A stretch of DNA of 64,000 bases, taken from Peptoniphilus senegalensis JC140. GTDB taxonomy: Bacteria; Bacillota; Clostridia; Tissierellales; Peptoniphilaceae. The stretch is taken from assembly GCF_000321025.1 (NCBI RefSeq), contig NZ_HE610717.1:769434-833433 (forward strand). Reading direction: 5' to 3'. Shown piece after piece: positions 54,984 to 63,804 of this stretch; the stretch's first letter is position 1, and every line of letters begins with the position of its first letter. The translations under genes and the position numbers were made by a program. Under the pieces are notes generated by a model that saw nothing but the letters and a program-made list of their open reading frames with translations, made no database searches and had not been told where the DNA came from.

Positions 54984-56987
54984 ATGAAATACAAAAAATT
55001 TATTGTTGCCGCATCAGCTTTATTACTTCTTTCATCCACTTTTGCAAGTGAACTAAATAAAAACAAGAATGTCATGAATGATGAAGCAGTTTCTGTGGAA
55101 GTTACTGCAAAGGAAAAGGAAAAAGTTGAAAAAATCAAAAAAATATTTAACATAACAGGAGATTATAAATCTTTTACAATTTCAAAGGAGCCACTAGATA
55201 GCGACACTGGAAGCAAATATTTGAATAAGCTTGTCAAGGGCAAATATATCGAAAGGTATAGATGGTCCGATGAAAATCTTGGAGGAATAGACATAATCTA
55301 TAACAGCGATGGCGAATTTATTTCCTATAACAAGTGGACAAATGATGGCGAACAAGACAAAAAAGTTATTCTTAAAGATGAAGCTCAAAAAATGGCTGAG
55401 GATCTCTTGAAAAATTTAATAAAAGATTTTGACAAAAAATACACTCTTTCTAATTATGAAGTTTTCAGGGGAAGTGGCGACATAAACATAACTTATCAAA
55501 GAATTGTAAATGGAATTCCACTAGCTGATGCCTTTATAGATGTAAATATTGATAGCCGTTATGGTTTAATAAGCAATATTTCTTCTACAGGTGTAAATTC
55601 CTATGCTTATTCTTTTTTAAAGGATTCTGATTTTAAAAATGATAAAAAAATAAATTTAGATGAAGCCAAAAAAATATTCTTAGAAAAATCGCCTCTGATC
55701 CTTTCCTATAAAATTAACGAAAGAGATGACAGTGTAGAAAAAGTTTATCACACAAAAGTTGTTGACATTGACGCAAAGACTGGCGATGTAGTTAAAGAAA
55801 AGACAGATTTAAACTTTATGCCTTATGCAAAAGCTGAAGCGGCAATGGATTCTAGTGCTTTAACAGAAACTGAAATCAAAAAAATTGATGGGCTTAAAAA
55901 TATTAAATCAAAATCTGAGGCAAAGAAAATGGCAACAGAAATTGTGGGTAAGGATTTTGAGATTGCAAATATTGCTCTTTACTCTGACGATGACAATTAT
56001 TATTACAGAATGACTCTCGAAAAAGAAAAGAACTATGGAAACATTGTTTTAAATGCCAAAAATTTAAAATTAGTTAATTTTGACATTTGGTCTGATAAAA
56101 AAGATCCTAAAAACAAGGTTAAAGAAGAAGATGCAATAAAAACTGCAAAAAGTTTCCTTGAAAAATATGGCGACAAGAGTGAATTAAACCTAGAAAAAAT
56201 CACAGTTGAAAAATCAGACCTAGGTACAAATATTTTCTTCCCTAGGTATGTAAATAAGATACCTGTAATTGATGAAGGTGCTAAAATCTTTGTAAATGGC
56301 AACAATGTCGTAACAACTTATGATAAGAATTCATCTAAGCATGATTTTGATAAAGCAGAAAATATTGATTTCACAATGGAAGAAGCAAACCAAATTTATC
56401 TAAACTCTAAAAATTTTGGTTTAAAATATGAAATTACTGACAATGGCCCAAGGCTTTTATATGGAACAATTAAAAGGATTGAACCTATAATTGGAAAAGA
56501 TAAAATTTTGAGAGACTCCTTTGGCGAAATAGTTAATTTCAAAGAACAAATTAATTACGAAGACTTTGATCAAGCAAAAAATAAAGAAGCTTTAAATTCT
56601 CTAAAGGAAATGGGAATTGGATTAATTGGAAAAAATTTATCTGACAAAGTAACTTACAAAGAATTTTATTCTCTAATAGCAGAAGATTATGGAAAAGATT
56701 CTTATTATAAATCAAGATTTGACATTGACTATAAAGCATTAAAAGACAAAAATATCACAGAAAAAGATATAGTTAAGAGTTTAGTTATAAATAATGAGCT
56801 GGAAAAATTCACAAAAGCAAAAAATATTTTTAAAGATGATTTGTTTAAAAATCAAAAGTCTTTAGGCGACTATGAAAATTATTATCTAGTGGCAAGGGGC
56901 TTTGGCTACATTGATAAGGAAATAAACCCAGATGAAGAACCAAGTCTTGAAGAAGTTTTATACATTATATATAACTCAATAAAGTAA
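54984..56987 (+). CDS. Secreted YcdB/YcdC-domain protein
   Basis: 667 residues with a signal peptide (1-21, FASE). Two or more copies of the YcdB/YcdC PepSY-like unit are visible, each with KAxxxAxxLL helices and strands ending in YxRxVNGIPLADAFIDVNID (near 178) and PRYVNKIPVIDEGAKIFVNG (near 418). The C-terminal 130 residues (LKEMGIGLIGKNLSDKVTYKEF) resemble a degenerate surface-anchoring repeat without a clear SLH motif. The protein is probably surface-associated, and the PepSY-like units may inhibit or chaperone peptidases. The spacing GTGGGGGGATATT precedes the ATG. Confidence 0.75.
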   Translation: MKYKKFIVAASALLLLSSTFASELNKNKNVMNDEAVSVEVTAKEKEKVEKIKKIFNITGDYKSFTISKEPLDSDTGSKYLNKLVKGKYIERYRWSDENLGGIDIIYNSDGEFISYNKWTNDGEQDKKVILKDEAQKMAEDLLKNLIKDFDKKYTLSNYEVFRGSGDINITYQRIVNGIPLADAFIDVNIDSRYGLISNISSTGVNSYAYSFLKDSDFKNDKKINLDEAKKIFLEKSPLILSYKINERDDSVEKVYHTKVVDIDAKTGDVVKEKTDLNFMPYAKAEAAMDSSALTETEIKKIDGLKNIKSKSEAKKMATEIVGKDFEIANIALYSDDDNYYYRMTLEKEKNYGNIVLNAKNLKLVNFDIWSDKKDPKNKVKEEDAIKTAKSFLEKYGDKSELNLEKITVEKSDLGTNIFFPRYVNKIPVIDEGAKIFVNGNNVVTTYDKNSSKHDFDKAENIDFTMEEANQIYLNSKNFGLKYEITDNGPRLLYGTIKRIEPIIGKDKILRDSFGEIVNFKEQINYEDFDQAKNKEALNSLKEMGIGLIGKNLSDKVTYKEFYSLIAEDYGKDSYYKSRFDIDYKALKDKNITEKDIVKSLVINNELEKFTKAKNIFKDDLFKNQKSLGDYENYYLVARGFGYIDKEINPDEEPSLEEVLYIIYNSIK

Positions 56988-57014
56988 TTGTAATTCTTTT
57001 GTAATTGCAAGTTG

Positions 57015-57051
57015 CCTCTCACTGATGTATATTATCAGTGGGAGGTTTTTT
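57015..57051 (+). terminator. Terminator hairpin overlapping the pgdA ribosome site
   Basis: 12-bp stem with one G-U pair (cctctcactgat / atcagtgggagg) and a six-T run. The right arm contains GGGAGG, the ribosome site of the next gene, and the ATG follows the T-run directly. Confidence 0.85.
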
Positions 57052-58095
57052 ATGACCCAAACAAATTACGATACAAACAATTATACAAATAATAATGCAA
57101 ATTATGATAAAAGAAAAAAATTAAGAAGACAAAAAGCAAGAAGGAGAAAGAGAATAAGACAATTGATTTCTATTTCAATTTTTGCACTAATATTCATTTT
57201 TATATTTTCAAAGATTTTCTCTGCAATAAAGAAACCAAAAGACGAAGTTTCCCCTGCCCTTATGTGGTACTATGCCAATGAAATAAATAAGGACAGGCCA
57301 AGAAAATATTATTACGATCCAGAATATATATCAAATGTTGCACTGGATCCACTACTTCGCATGGAAGATGAATTTATAGTAAAAGGTTCAAATCACTTGA
57401 AGAAAGCTGACAAATACGCCTATGATACAAAAGAAATTCGCCACTACATCACTAAAAATAATTATGGTGGCGACAAAAAAATCGTGTTTTTAACCTTTGA
57501 CGATGGTCCTAATAATTCTATAACTCCGCAAGTTTTGGATATTCTAAAAAAAGAAAATGCTCGTGCAACATTCTTTGTTGTTGGCAAATCCATTGGCGAT
57601 AAAACTGCAGGTCAACTTCGTAAAATTTTAAAAAATGGAAATTCAATTGCAACCCACTCTTTTAGTCATGACTATGACTATCTCTATCCAGGAAGAGTCG
57701 TTAATCCTGAAAGGCTTTATGAAGAAGTAGTTAGGACTAATGAAAGACTAAAAAATATTCTAGGACCTGACTTTCATTCAAGCGTCTTTAGATATCCTGG
57801 CGGTCAAATGTCTTGGCAAAACACAGCAGCAAGCAATTCCCTATTAGAATCCAAAGGAATTCACTGGATTGACTGGAACAGCCTTGTTGGCGATGCAGAA
57901 AAAAAATCTGTGAGACCAACTACTGTAAGTGGCTTTGTATCTTATCTTGATAAAAGTCTTAATGAAAATAAAAACACAAAGATTGCCGTAGTTCTTGCCC
58001 ACGATGCAAGAAATAAGCAGTTAACTGCTGACTCACTAACTTCTGTAATAAAATATTTTAAAGACAGAGGCTATGAGTTTGGCGTTTTAAAATAA
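57052..58095 (+). CDS. pgdA: Polysaccharide (peptidoglycan) deacetylase
   Basis: 347 residues. An Asn/Thr-rich then Arg/Lys-rich cytoplasmic N-terminus (KKLRRQKARRRKRIRQ), one membrane helix (about 40-58), a stalk, and a NodB domain with motif 1 TFDDGP, motif 2 HSFSHDYD, motif 3 RYPGG and motif 5 VVLAHDA. It removes acetyl groups from GlcNAc in the wall, which gives lysozyme resistance in relatives. The ATG at 57052 follows GGGAGG, which is inside the preceding hairpin. The symbol is by similarity. Confidence 0.9.
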   Translation: MTQTNYDTNNYTNNNANYDKRKKLRRQKARRRKRIRQLISISIFALIFIFIFSKIFSAIKKPKDEVSPALMWYYANEINKDRPRKYYYDPEYISNVALDPLLRMEDEFIVKGSNHLKKADKYAYDTKEIRHYITKNNYGGDKKIVFLTFDDGPNNSITPQVLDILKKENARATFFVVGKSIGDKTAGQLRKILKNGNSIATHSFSHDYDYLYPGRVVNPERLYEEVVRTNERLKNILGPDFHSSVFRYPGGQMSWQNTAASNSLLESKGIHWIDWNSLVGDAEKKSVRPTTVSGFVSYLDKSLNENKNTKIAVVLAHDARNKQLTADSLTSVIKYFKDRGYEFGVLK

Positions 58096-58144
58096 TTTCA
58101 AGCTTATACAAGAACTTCATAAAAAATAAGAGGACTGATTTCAA

Positions 58145-58434
58145 ATGATTAAAAAAAGAAAATAATTAAAATCGGATTTTTGTGTTTCTATTACTTATTA
58201 TTTGTAAATAGTTTTGGATTATTATCCGAAAATTTTTCAATTTTTCCGAATTGGAATTTATTAATTAATTATCTTGGTCTTAGTACAAAAGAATTAAGCA
58301 TATTTTACAATTTTAGATTTTCTATTTTTACTTTAATCCATATTATAATTTTAATCACACAAATAATTTCCATAATTATTGGAATACTTATTATTGTTGA
58401 AGTTTCTAAATTGTATAGTTCTTTTAAAGAATAG
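58145..58434 (+). pseudogene. Small membrane protein gene, frameshifted in an A7 run
   Basis: ATG at 58145 (GAGG about 11 bases before it) runs into a stop after six codons. If the A7 run at 58151-58157 is read as A8, a 96-residue protein appears. It begins MIK-Lys-rich and has two long hydrophobic parts (LCFYYLLFVNSFG and a C-terminal run of about 35 Ile/Leu-rich residues) with a short aromatic loop between. A TTG start at 58180 (84 residues) is the alternative without frameshift but lacks a ribosome site. Family not recognised; it is followed by a terminator. Confidence 0.55.
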
Positions 58435-58457
58435 TGTTAGTTTTTAAGACAAATTTT

Positions 58458-58496
58458 AAGAGGGAAGATTTACTTATCTCCCCTCTTATTTTTTAT
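58458..58496 (+). terminator. Intrinsic terminator between the small membrane gene and gltX
   Basis: Stem AAGAGGG / CCCTCTT with AGAT / ATCT inside, then ATTTTTTAT on the plus strand. The convergent gltX may use the reverse of the same hairpin. Confidence 0.78.
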
Positions 58497-58523
58497 ACAT
58501 AATTTAATTTTATCTAGTTCAAA

Positions 58524-59999
58524 TTAAAGTGAATTTTTAATTTTTTCTGCTCTTTCAATTAATTTGTCTTTACCAAGAAGATAAATAATATTTTGCATTT
58601 CTGGTCCATGAACATTTCCTGAGATTGCAGCTCTCACTGGCATGTAAAGTTGTTTTCCCTTTACTCCAGAATCCTTTTGTACTTCTTTCATTAGTCCCTT
58701 GGCTGTTTCCATATCTATTTCATCGTGAGATTTTACAATCTTTATAAAGGATTCAAGTAGTCCCTTTACATGATCTTGTGCTAATTCTTCTCTAGCAGAG
58801 TCCTCTGTGATTTCAATATCGCCAAATAAGAAGTCAATGTGTTTTGGTATGTCTTCTAACTTGTCACAGGCTTCTCTTACTGTGTCAATTAAAATCTTAT
58901 ACCATTCAAAGTTTCCTCTGATTTCTTCTTCATTTAATAGCCCAGATTTTGTCACAAATGGAATAGAAAGCTCAGCAAGCTTATCTAAATCATAGGACTT
59001 CATATAGTGAGAGTTTACCCAATTTAATTTATCTGTGTCAAAAATTCCTCCAGACTTACCTACTCTTTCAAAGGAGAACTTTTCTATTAATTCATCCATT
59101 GTCATAATTTCTTCGCCATCTTCTGGTGACCAACCAACAAGAGCAAGATAATTTACAATTCCTTCAGGCAAATATCCTCTATTTCTAAAGTCTTCAACTG
59201 AAACATCGCCTTGTCTCTTTGAAAGTTTTTTTCTGTCCTTGTTTAAAACTGTTGGAAGATGAACAAACTCTGGTGCTTCCCAACCAAAACATTCATACAT
59301 AAAGACATGCTTTGGAGTTGATGGTAGCCACTCTTCTCCTCTTACAATGTGAGTGATACCCATTAAGTGGTCATCAACAATTACAGCCAAGTGATAAGTT
59401 GGAAATCCATCAGATTTCATCAAAACTTGATCATCAATTTCATCTGTATTTATTGTAACTTTACCACGAACTGCATCGTGAAATGTGATGTCCTTGTTCT
59501 TAGGAAGTTTTAGTCTAACAACATAATCTTCCCCAGCTGCAACTCTCTTCTTTGCCTCTTCAAGAGGAATGCCACGGCAAAGTCCGTCATACTTAGGCAC
59601 TTTTCCCTTAATTCTTTGCTCTTCACGAAGATTGTCTAGTCTTTCCTTTGAGCAAAAACAATAATATGCGTAGCCCTTTTCAATTAGTTCATCAACATAT
59701 TTTTGATAAATTTCTAGTCTATTTGATTGGATATAAGGACCACAGTCGCCTACATCTGTAATCTTCCCATCTTTTACAAAGACGCCTTCATCATGAGTGA
59801 TGCCTGCCCATTCAAGGGATTCAATTAGGTTTTCTATGGCACCTTCCACAAATCTTGTCCTATCTGTATCTTCAATTCTCAAAACAAATTTGCCGCCATT
59901 TTTCTTTGCGAATAAATAATTGTATAGTGCAGTTCTCAAACCACCAATGTGTAAATAACCTGTTGGCGATGGTGCAAATCTTACTTTAATATCTGACAT
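58524..59999 (-). CDS. gltX: Glutamyl-tRNA synthetase
   Basis: 491-residue class I synthetase. The HIGH-like motif is in FAPSPTGYLHIGGLRTA (residues 8-24), ATP loop KMSKS-like KKLSKRQGD (near 248), and an all-helical anticodon-binding C-terminus. It may also charge tRNA(Gln) for later amidation, as usual in Firmicutes. It starts 18 bases after the SLH-protein gene stop, so the two share a transcript. Confidence 0.96.
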   Translation of the reverse strand: MSDIKVRFAPSPTGYLHIGGLRTALYNYLFAKKNGGKFVLRIEDTDRTRFVEGAIENLIESLEWAGITHDEGVFVKDGKITDVGDCGPYIQSNRLEIYQKYVDELIEKGYAYYCFCSKERLDNLREEQRIKGKVPKYDGLCRGIPLEEAKKRVAAGEDYVVRLKLPKNKDITFHDAVRGKVTINTDEIDDQVLMKSDGFPTYHLAVIVDDHLMGITHIVRGEEWLPSTPKHVFMYECFGWEAPEFVHLPTVLNKDRKKLSKRQGDVSVEDFRNRGYLPEGIVNYLALVGWSPEDGEEIMTMDELIEKFSFERVGKSGGIFDTDKLNWVNSHYMKSYDLDKLAELSIPFVTKSGLLNEEEIRGNFEWYKILIDTVREACDKLEDIPKHIDFLFGDIEITEDSAREELAQDHVKGLLESFIKIVKSHDEIDMETAKGLMKEVQKDSGVKGKQLYMPVRAAISGNVHGPEMQNIIYLLGKDKLIERAEKIKNSL

Positions 60000-60017
60000 T
60001 TTTTCATCCTTCCTCTT

Positions 60018-61580
60018 TTACTTTGCTGTAATTTCTAAAACTTGATAATAAGCCCAGTGATCTCTATTTAGATCTTTAAATGGGTTCTTTGAATATTTAT
60101 CTAAGAAAGATTTATTTATCTTTCTATCTAAAACTTTATTAAAAATTGTGGCAGCCTCTGCCCTTGTAATCTTATCATTTGGTTTAAATTCATTTTTCGA
60201 TTTACCAACCATGATTCCTTGACTTGAAAGTATATTTATGGCATCTCTTGCCCAAAAATCTTCCTTCACATCTTTAAAAGTAATAGGATTATTTCCCTCT
60301 TGCAACTTCAAATAATTTGCCATCATGCTAGCAAATTGTGCCCTTGTCATTGCTTCCTTTGGTCTAAAAGTTCCATCTTTATACCCAGAAATTAAACCTT
60401 CCTTTTCAATAAAGACAATATTATCATAAAACCAATCACTTTCTTTTATATCTCTAAAAGAAGATACATCATTTGCAGATGCCTTGTCATCTATTATTCT
60501 TTTTAATACTGAAGCCGCTTCAGCCCTTGTGATTTTTTCGTTGGGAGCGAATTTATCCTTGGAAATACCTGACATATATGGAAGTCTAATTACTTCAATT
60601 GACTTTTCAAGCTCTCCCAAAGATTTTTCTATTTCATCACTTGATACTTCACTTTTTACAACAATATATTCAGCTGCTGCAACAGCAGCACGAATTCTTC
60701 TTTCATTTTGTAGGCTTGCCTTTGCCGTAGAAAGATTTTTTGCAAAATCAACATAATCTGTCAATTTTTCAAGAGTTTTAATTGTGCTGTAAAGTTCTTT
60801 TTCATCATTATTTTCATTTACAAGTTCACTAGATTTTTTAGATTCAATCTTTGCCTTTACAATATAATCTAAACTAGCCTCTTTATCCTTACTTTCAGCA
60901 ACTATCCTAATTAAAGAGCCTTCTCTTAAATCTAAATTTTCTAATTTAAAATTACCTTCGCCATCAGAAATAGTATTAGCAACAACTTTCTTGTCGATAG
61001 CAACTCTAACCATTGCATTTTTTTCAGTATTGCCTATAATTTCATTTGAGCCATCATAAACATCTTTTATAGAAAGAATTCCATTTTGTGTTTTAGTTGA
61101 TGATTCGAGATTTTTTTGGTCGCTCTTAGTTTCTCCACCCTTATCAACATAACTTAACACAAAAGAATTTTTTAAATTAGAACTTGAACCAACATCATTT
61201 TTCACTTTGGTGTCGATTTCAAGATTTAATTTATCGCCCTTTATAACAGAAAGATCATTTGCATTTATCGTAACAATATTTTGATCCTTGCCCTTAATTG
61301 ATGTCTCCCTAACATCAAGTTTCCCTTGAGACTCTTGTTCATCCAAAAGTTTTGTTTCTTTAACTTCAATTGCCTTATCCAATAAAAGAGTTACGGAAAA
61401 AGAAGAATACTTTTCCTTGTAATTTTTTGGCAAACTGACAATTAAATTGTACTTCAAAGAGTCGCCACTCTTTACCTCAGAAAGAGCTGGTTGCTCCAAG
61501 ACAACTTGAATATCTTCAGCTGCAAAAACATTTACAAAAAGCGTAAAAGCCAACGCTATGTATAAAAAAATTTTTTTCAT
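60018..61580 (-). CDS. Surface protein with three C-terminal SLH domains
   Basis: 520 residues: signal peptide (1-20), an N-terminal beta-rich domain (about 25-160) of the kind seen in cohesin/adhesion-like folds, and a second beta domain (about 170-245) like a bacterial Ig unit. A helical stretch follows, then three SLH repeats from about 330 (FAPNEKITRAEAASVLKRI, FRPKEAMTRAQFASMMANY, FKPNDKITRAEAATIFNKV). SLH domains bind pyruvylated secondary wall polymers. It is the first gene of a unit with gltX. Confidence 0.9.
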   Translation of the reverse strand: MKKIFLYIALAFTLFVNVFAAEDIQVVLEQPALSEVKSGDSLKYNLIVSLPKNYKEKYSSFSVTLLLDKAIEVKETKLLDEQESQGKLDVRETSIKGKDQNIVTINANDLSVIKGDKLNLEIDTKVKNDVGSSSNLKNSFVLSYVDKGGETKSDQKNLESSTKTQNGILSIKDVYDGSNEIIGNTEKNAMVRVAIDKKVVANTISDGEGNFKLENLDLREGSLIRIVAESKDKEASLDYIVKAKIESKKSSELVNENNDEKELYSTIKTLEKLTDYVDFAKNLSTAKASLQNERRIRAAVAAAEYIVVKSEVSSDEIEKSLGELEKSIEVIRLPYMSGISKDKFAPNEKITRAEAASVLKRIIDDKASANDVSSFRDIKESDWFYDNIVFIEKEGLISGYKDGTFRPKEAMTRAQFASMMANYLKLQEGNNPITFKDVKEDFWARDAINILSSQGIMVGKSKNEFKPNDKITRAEAATIFNKVLDRKINKSFLDKYSKNPFKDLNRDHWAYYQVLEITAK

Positions 61581-61586
61581 AAAAAC

Positions 61587-61632
61587 GCCCCCTTAATACT
61601 TTTATTATACTAAAGGGGCTTAAACAATTCAA
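61587..61632 (-). promoter_or_regulatory. Promoter of the SLH gene-gltX unit with inverted repeat
   Basis: TTGAAT, a 17-base spacer and TATAAT on the minus strand (61604-61632). A GC-rich inverted repeat (gccccctta at 61587 and taaaggggc at 61611) flanks the -10 box, and its 3' arm includes the ribosome site AAGGGGGC. Confidence 0.65.
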
Positions 61633-61678
61633 TAAATGAGTAATTAATTGTCGGTAGCTAAACTTTTAAAATAAAGTT

Positions 61679-61954
61679 TTAAAAATTTTCATAATGTGTC
61701 CACATGCTAATAATTTTTATGACCTTCTCCCCTTCATAAACTTGATATACAAGTCTGTGCTGAATATTAATTCTTCTTGATATAAGTCCATCAAGGTCCC
61801 CCTTTAATTTTTCAAAAGATGGCGGACTTTCATAAGGATTTTTAGAAATTAGTTCAATTAAATTTTTTACTTTACTTTCTAAAGCCTTATTTCCTTTAAT
61901 TTTTTCTTTGTCTTTAAGTGCAGCTTTGGTTATTAAGATTTTGTAAGTCACCAC
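61679..61954 (-). CDS. yoeB: YoeB-family ribosome-dependent mRNA interferase toxin
   Basis: 91 residues of the RelE/YoeB fold with the C-terminal WTHYENF resembling the catalytic HYE-type ending of YoeB, plus LISRRINIQHRLVYQV with the active arginine region. It cleaves mRNA at the ribosomal A site when free. The start is one of two adjacent GTG codons inside the end of the antitoxin gene (overlap about 7 bases). Paired with yefM. Confidence 0.9.
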   Translation of the reverse strand: MVTYKILITKAALKDKEKIKGNKALESKVKNLIELISKNPYESPPSFEKLKGDLDGLISRRINIQHRLVYQVYEGEKVIKIISMWTHYENF

Positions 61955-62187
61955 TTAAGCTCCTCGCAGTCATCAAGGCTTGTATTTTTTCCATCAATTA
62001 ATTTTTCCTTCATGCCAGGAATTGATAATAGATAAACTGTTTCAGTTAAGGCCTTATATTCATCTTCACTAATTAATATTGCATTGCCACTCTTTGTGCT
62101 AACATTTATAACATCGCCAAAAGAAACTGCTGAGTTTAAGTATTCAAAAATATTTTTTCTAAAATTTGTTGCATTTACATTTTCCAT
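61948..62187 (-). CDS. yefM: YefM/Phd-family antitoxin
   Basis: 79 residues. The N-terminal DNA-binding half reads MENVNATNFRKNIFEYLNSAV and VINVSTKSGNAILISEDEYKAL; the C-terminal half (LLSIPGMKEKLIDGKN ... DDCEELKW) is the toxin-neutralising tail. It has a GAGGTGAT site and an operator/promoter just upstream. Confidence 0.9.
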   Translation of the reverse strand: MENVNATNFRKNIFEYLNSAVSFGDVINVSTKSGNAILISEDEYKALTETVYLLSIPGMKEKLIDGKNTSLDDCEELKW

Positions 62188-62197
62188 ATAATCACCT

Positions 62198-62243
62198 CGT
62201 ACATTTTCATGTACATTATATAAAATTTCAAATATTTATTCAA
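62198..62243 (-). promoter_or_regulatory. yefM-yoeB promoter and TGTACA operator
   Basis: TTGAAT, a 17-base spacer and TATAAT on the minus strand. Two TGTACA-type motifs (62198-62203 as CGTACA, 62210-62215) with 12-base centre spacing overlap the start region; TGTACA is the known core of the E. coli yefM operator. Autoregulation by the complex is expected. Confidence 0.75.
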
Positions 62244-62285
62244 CAGCTTTTTCCTTAAACAAATATAAAATAACTTTTCAAAAGT

Positions 62286-62321
62286 AAAAAAGACTTTAGC
62301 AAATATAAATTACTAAAGTCC
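62286..62321 (-). terminator. Intrinsic terminator after the NCS2 permease gene
   Basis: 8-bp stem (gactttag / ctaaagtc) with a 13-base loop and a six-U tail on the minus strand. Confidence 0.82.
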
Positions 62322-62337
62322 TAAAAATATTTATTAA

Positions 62338-63663
62338 TTAAAAGGGTAGTATTGGTCTTAAATATCTTAGTGTAAAGATAATAGCCAAGATATACATTAC
62401 AGGGCTAACTTCTTTTCCTCGTCCTGTTGCTACTTTTAATATTACATAAGAAATCATTCCAACTGAAATACCTTCTGCAATTGAATATGCAAAGGGCATT
62501 GTTACCATTGTCAAAAAGGCTGGCACTGATTCTGTGTAATCGTCTAATTTTATTTGGTTAATTGGACTGATCATAAATAGCCCTACCATTACAAGGGCAG
62601 CTGATGTTGCTTGTGCTGGCACAATAGAAAAAATTGGGAATAAAAATAGTGATATAAAGAAAAAGAAGGCACAAGAAAGTGATGTAAGTCCTGTTCTACC
62701 TCCGTCTGCTACACCTGATGCTGATTCAACAAAAGTTGTAACTGTAGATGTACCAAGAAGTGCTCCAACAACTGTACCAATTGCATCAGATAAAAGGGCT
62801 CGACCAACTCCTGGTAGGTTTCCATCTTCGTCAATTAAATCTGCCTTTGTTGCAACTCCAGTAAGAGTTCCCACTGTATCAAATAAGTCTACAAATAAGA
62901 ATGTAAACATTACAGAGAACATGTCAAAGGTAAATAAATCTCCCCAATGAAGTTTAAAGGCAACGGGCTTTAAAGATGGTGGAAGTGAAAAAATCATTCC
63001 TCCAGGTAAGTTACTAACTCCCAAAATAAGTGCAAGAATTGTTCCTATTACAATTCCATATAAAAGCGCTCCCTTTACATCTTTTGCAGTAAGAAGTGCC
63101 ATTACCATTAGTGAAACTATAAATACTACGGATGGCCTTGATGCAATTTCTCCAAGAGCAATTAAAGTTGCATCGTTATTTACAATAATTCCTGATGATG
63201 TTAGTCCAACTAGAGTTATAAAAAGTCCAATACCAACTGAAACTGCGTTTTTAAGTGACATTGGTATTGATGTAAATATTGCCTCACGAACATTAAATAA
63301 ACTCATTACAATGAAAATTAGTCCTTCTAAAAATACTGCCGTAAGGGCATAAGACCAATCGTGACCCATACTTAATACAACTGTGTAAGTGAAGAAAGCA
63401 TTAAGCCCCATTCCTGCTGAAAGTGCGAAGGGCAAGTTTGCAAATAATCCCATAAAGATCATTGCAATGATTGACGATAAAATAGTCGCAGTGAAAACTC
63501 CACCCTTGTCCATTCCAGTTTCAGATAACATATTTGGATTTACAACAAGAATATAAGACATTGTCATAAAAGTTGTAAGTCCTGCCAAAAATTCAGTCTT
63601 GGCATTTGTCTTTCTCTCGCTAAGAGAAAAAGTCTTTTCTAAAAAACTTGAATTTGTTTCCAT
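62338..63663 (-). CDS. NCS2-family purine permease (PbuG/AzgA type)
   Basis: 441 residues, about 13 helices. Family features: an N-terminal EFLAGLTTFMTMSYILVVNP, the NAFFTYTVV helix, GLFITLVGL, the FLFVDLFDTVGTLTGV motif with acidic residues in the transport core, and GALLGTSTVTTFVESASGVADGGRTGL. These match the AzgA-like branch that imports hypoxanthine, guanine or adenine with protons. The start at 63663 has AAGGAGG nine to ten bases upstream. No purine riboswitch is seen in front. Confidence 0.92.
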   Translation of the reverse strand: METNSSFLEKTFSLSERKTNAKTEFLAGLTTFMTMSYILVVNPNMLSETGMDKGGVFTATILSSIIAMIFMGLFANLPFALSAGMGLNAFFTYTVVLSMGHDWSYALTAVFLEGLIFIVMSLFNVREAIFTSIPMSLKNAVSVGIGLFITLVGLTSSGIIVNNDATLIALGEIASRPSVVFIVSLMVMALLTAKDVKGALLYGIVIGTILALILGVSNLPGGMIFSLPPSLKPVAFKLHWGDLFTFDMFSVMFTFLFVDLFDTVGTLTGVATKADLIDEDGNLPGVGRALLSDAIGTVVGALLGTSTVTTFVESASGVADGGRTGLTSLSCAFFFFISLFLFPIFSIVPAQATSAALVMVGLFMISPINQIKLDDYTESVPAFLTMVTMPFAYSIAEGISVGMISYVILKVATGRGKEVSPVMYILAIIFTLRYLRPILPF

Positions 63664-63760
63664 TTTTTCTTTTTCCTCCTTAATAAATTCAGTTTTTATT
63701 CTATCACAAATAAGATTAAATGGCACAAAGTTGGTAAAGATTTTATCTTAAAATTTCAAT

Positions 63761-63790
63761 TAAAAAGGACTCTTGAAATCAAAAGTCCTT
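63761..63790 (-). terminator. Intrinsic terminator after the partial gene at 63805
   Basis: Stem AAGGACT / AGTCCTT with additional inner pairing and TTTTT tail on the minus strand. Confidence 0.82.
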
Positions 63791-63804
63791 AAAACTTGGA
63801 AAAT

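Noticed and set aside
63664-63804. Possible purine riboswitch before the NCS2 permease
   Set aside because: None of the conserved purine-aptamer loop sequences are present; only a short AT-rich leader is seen.
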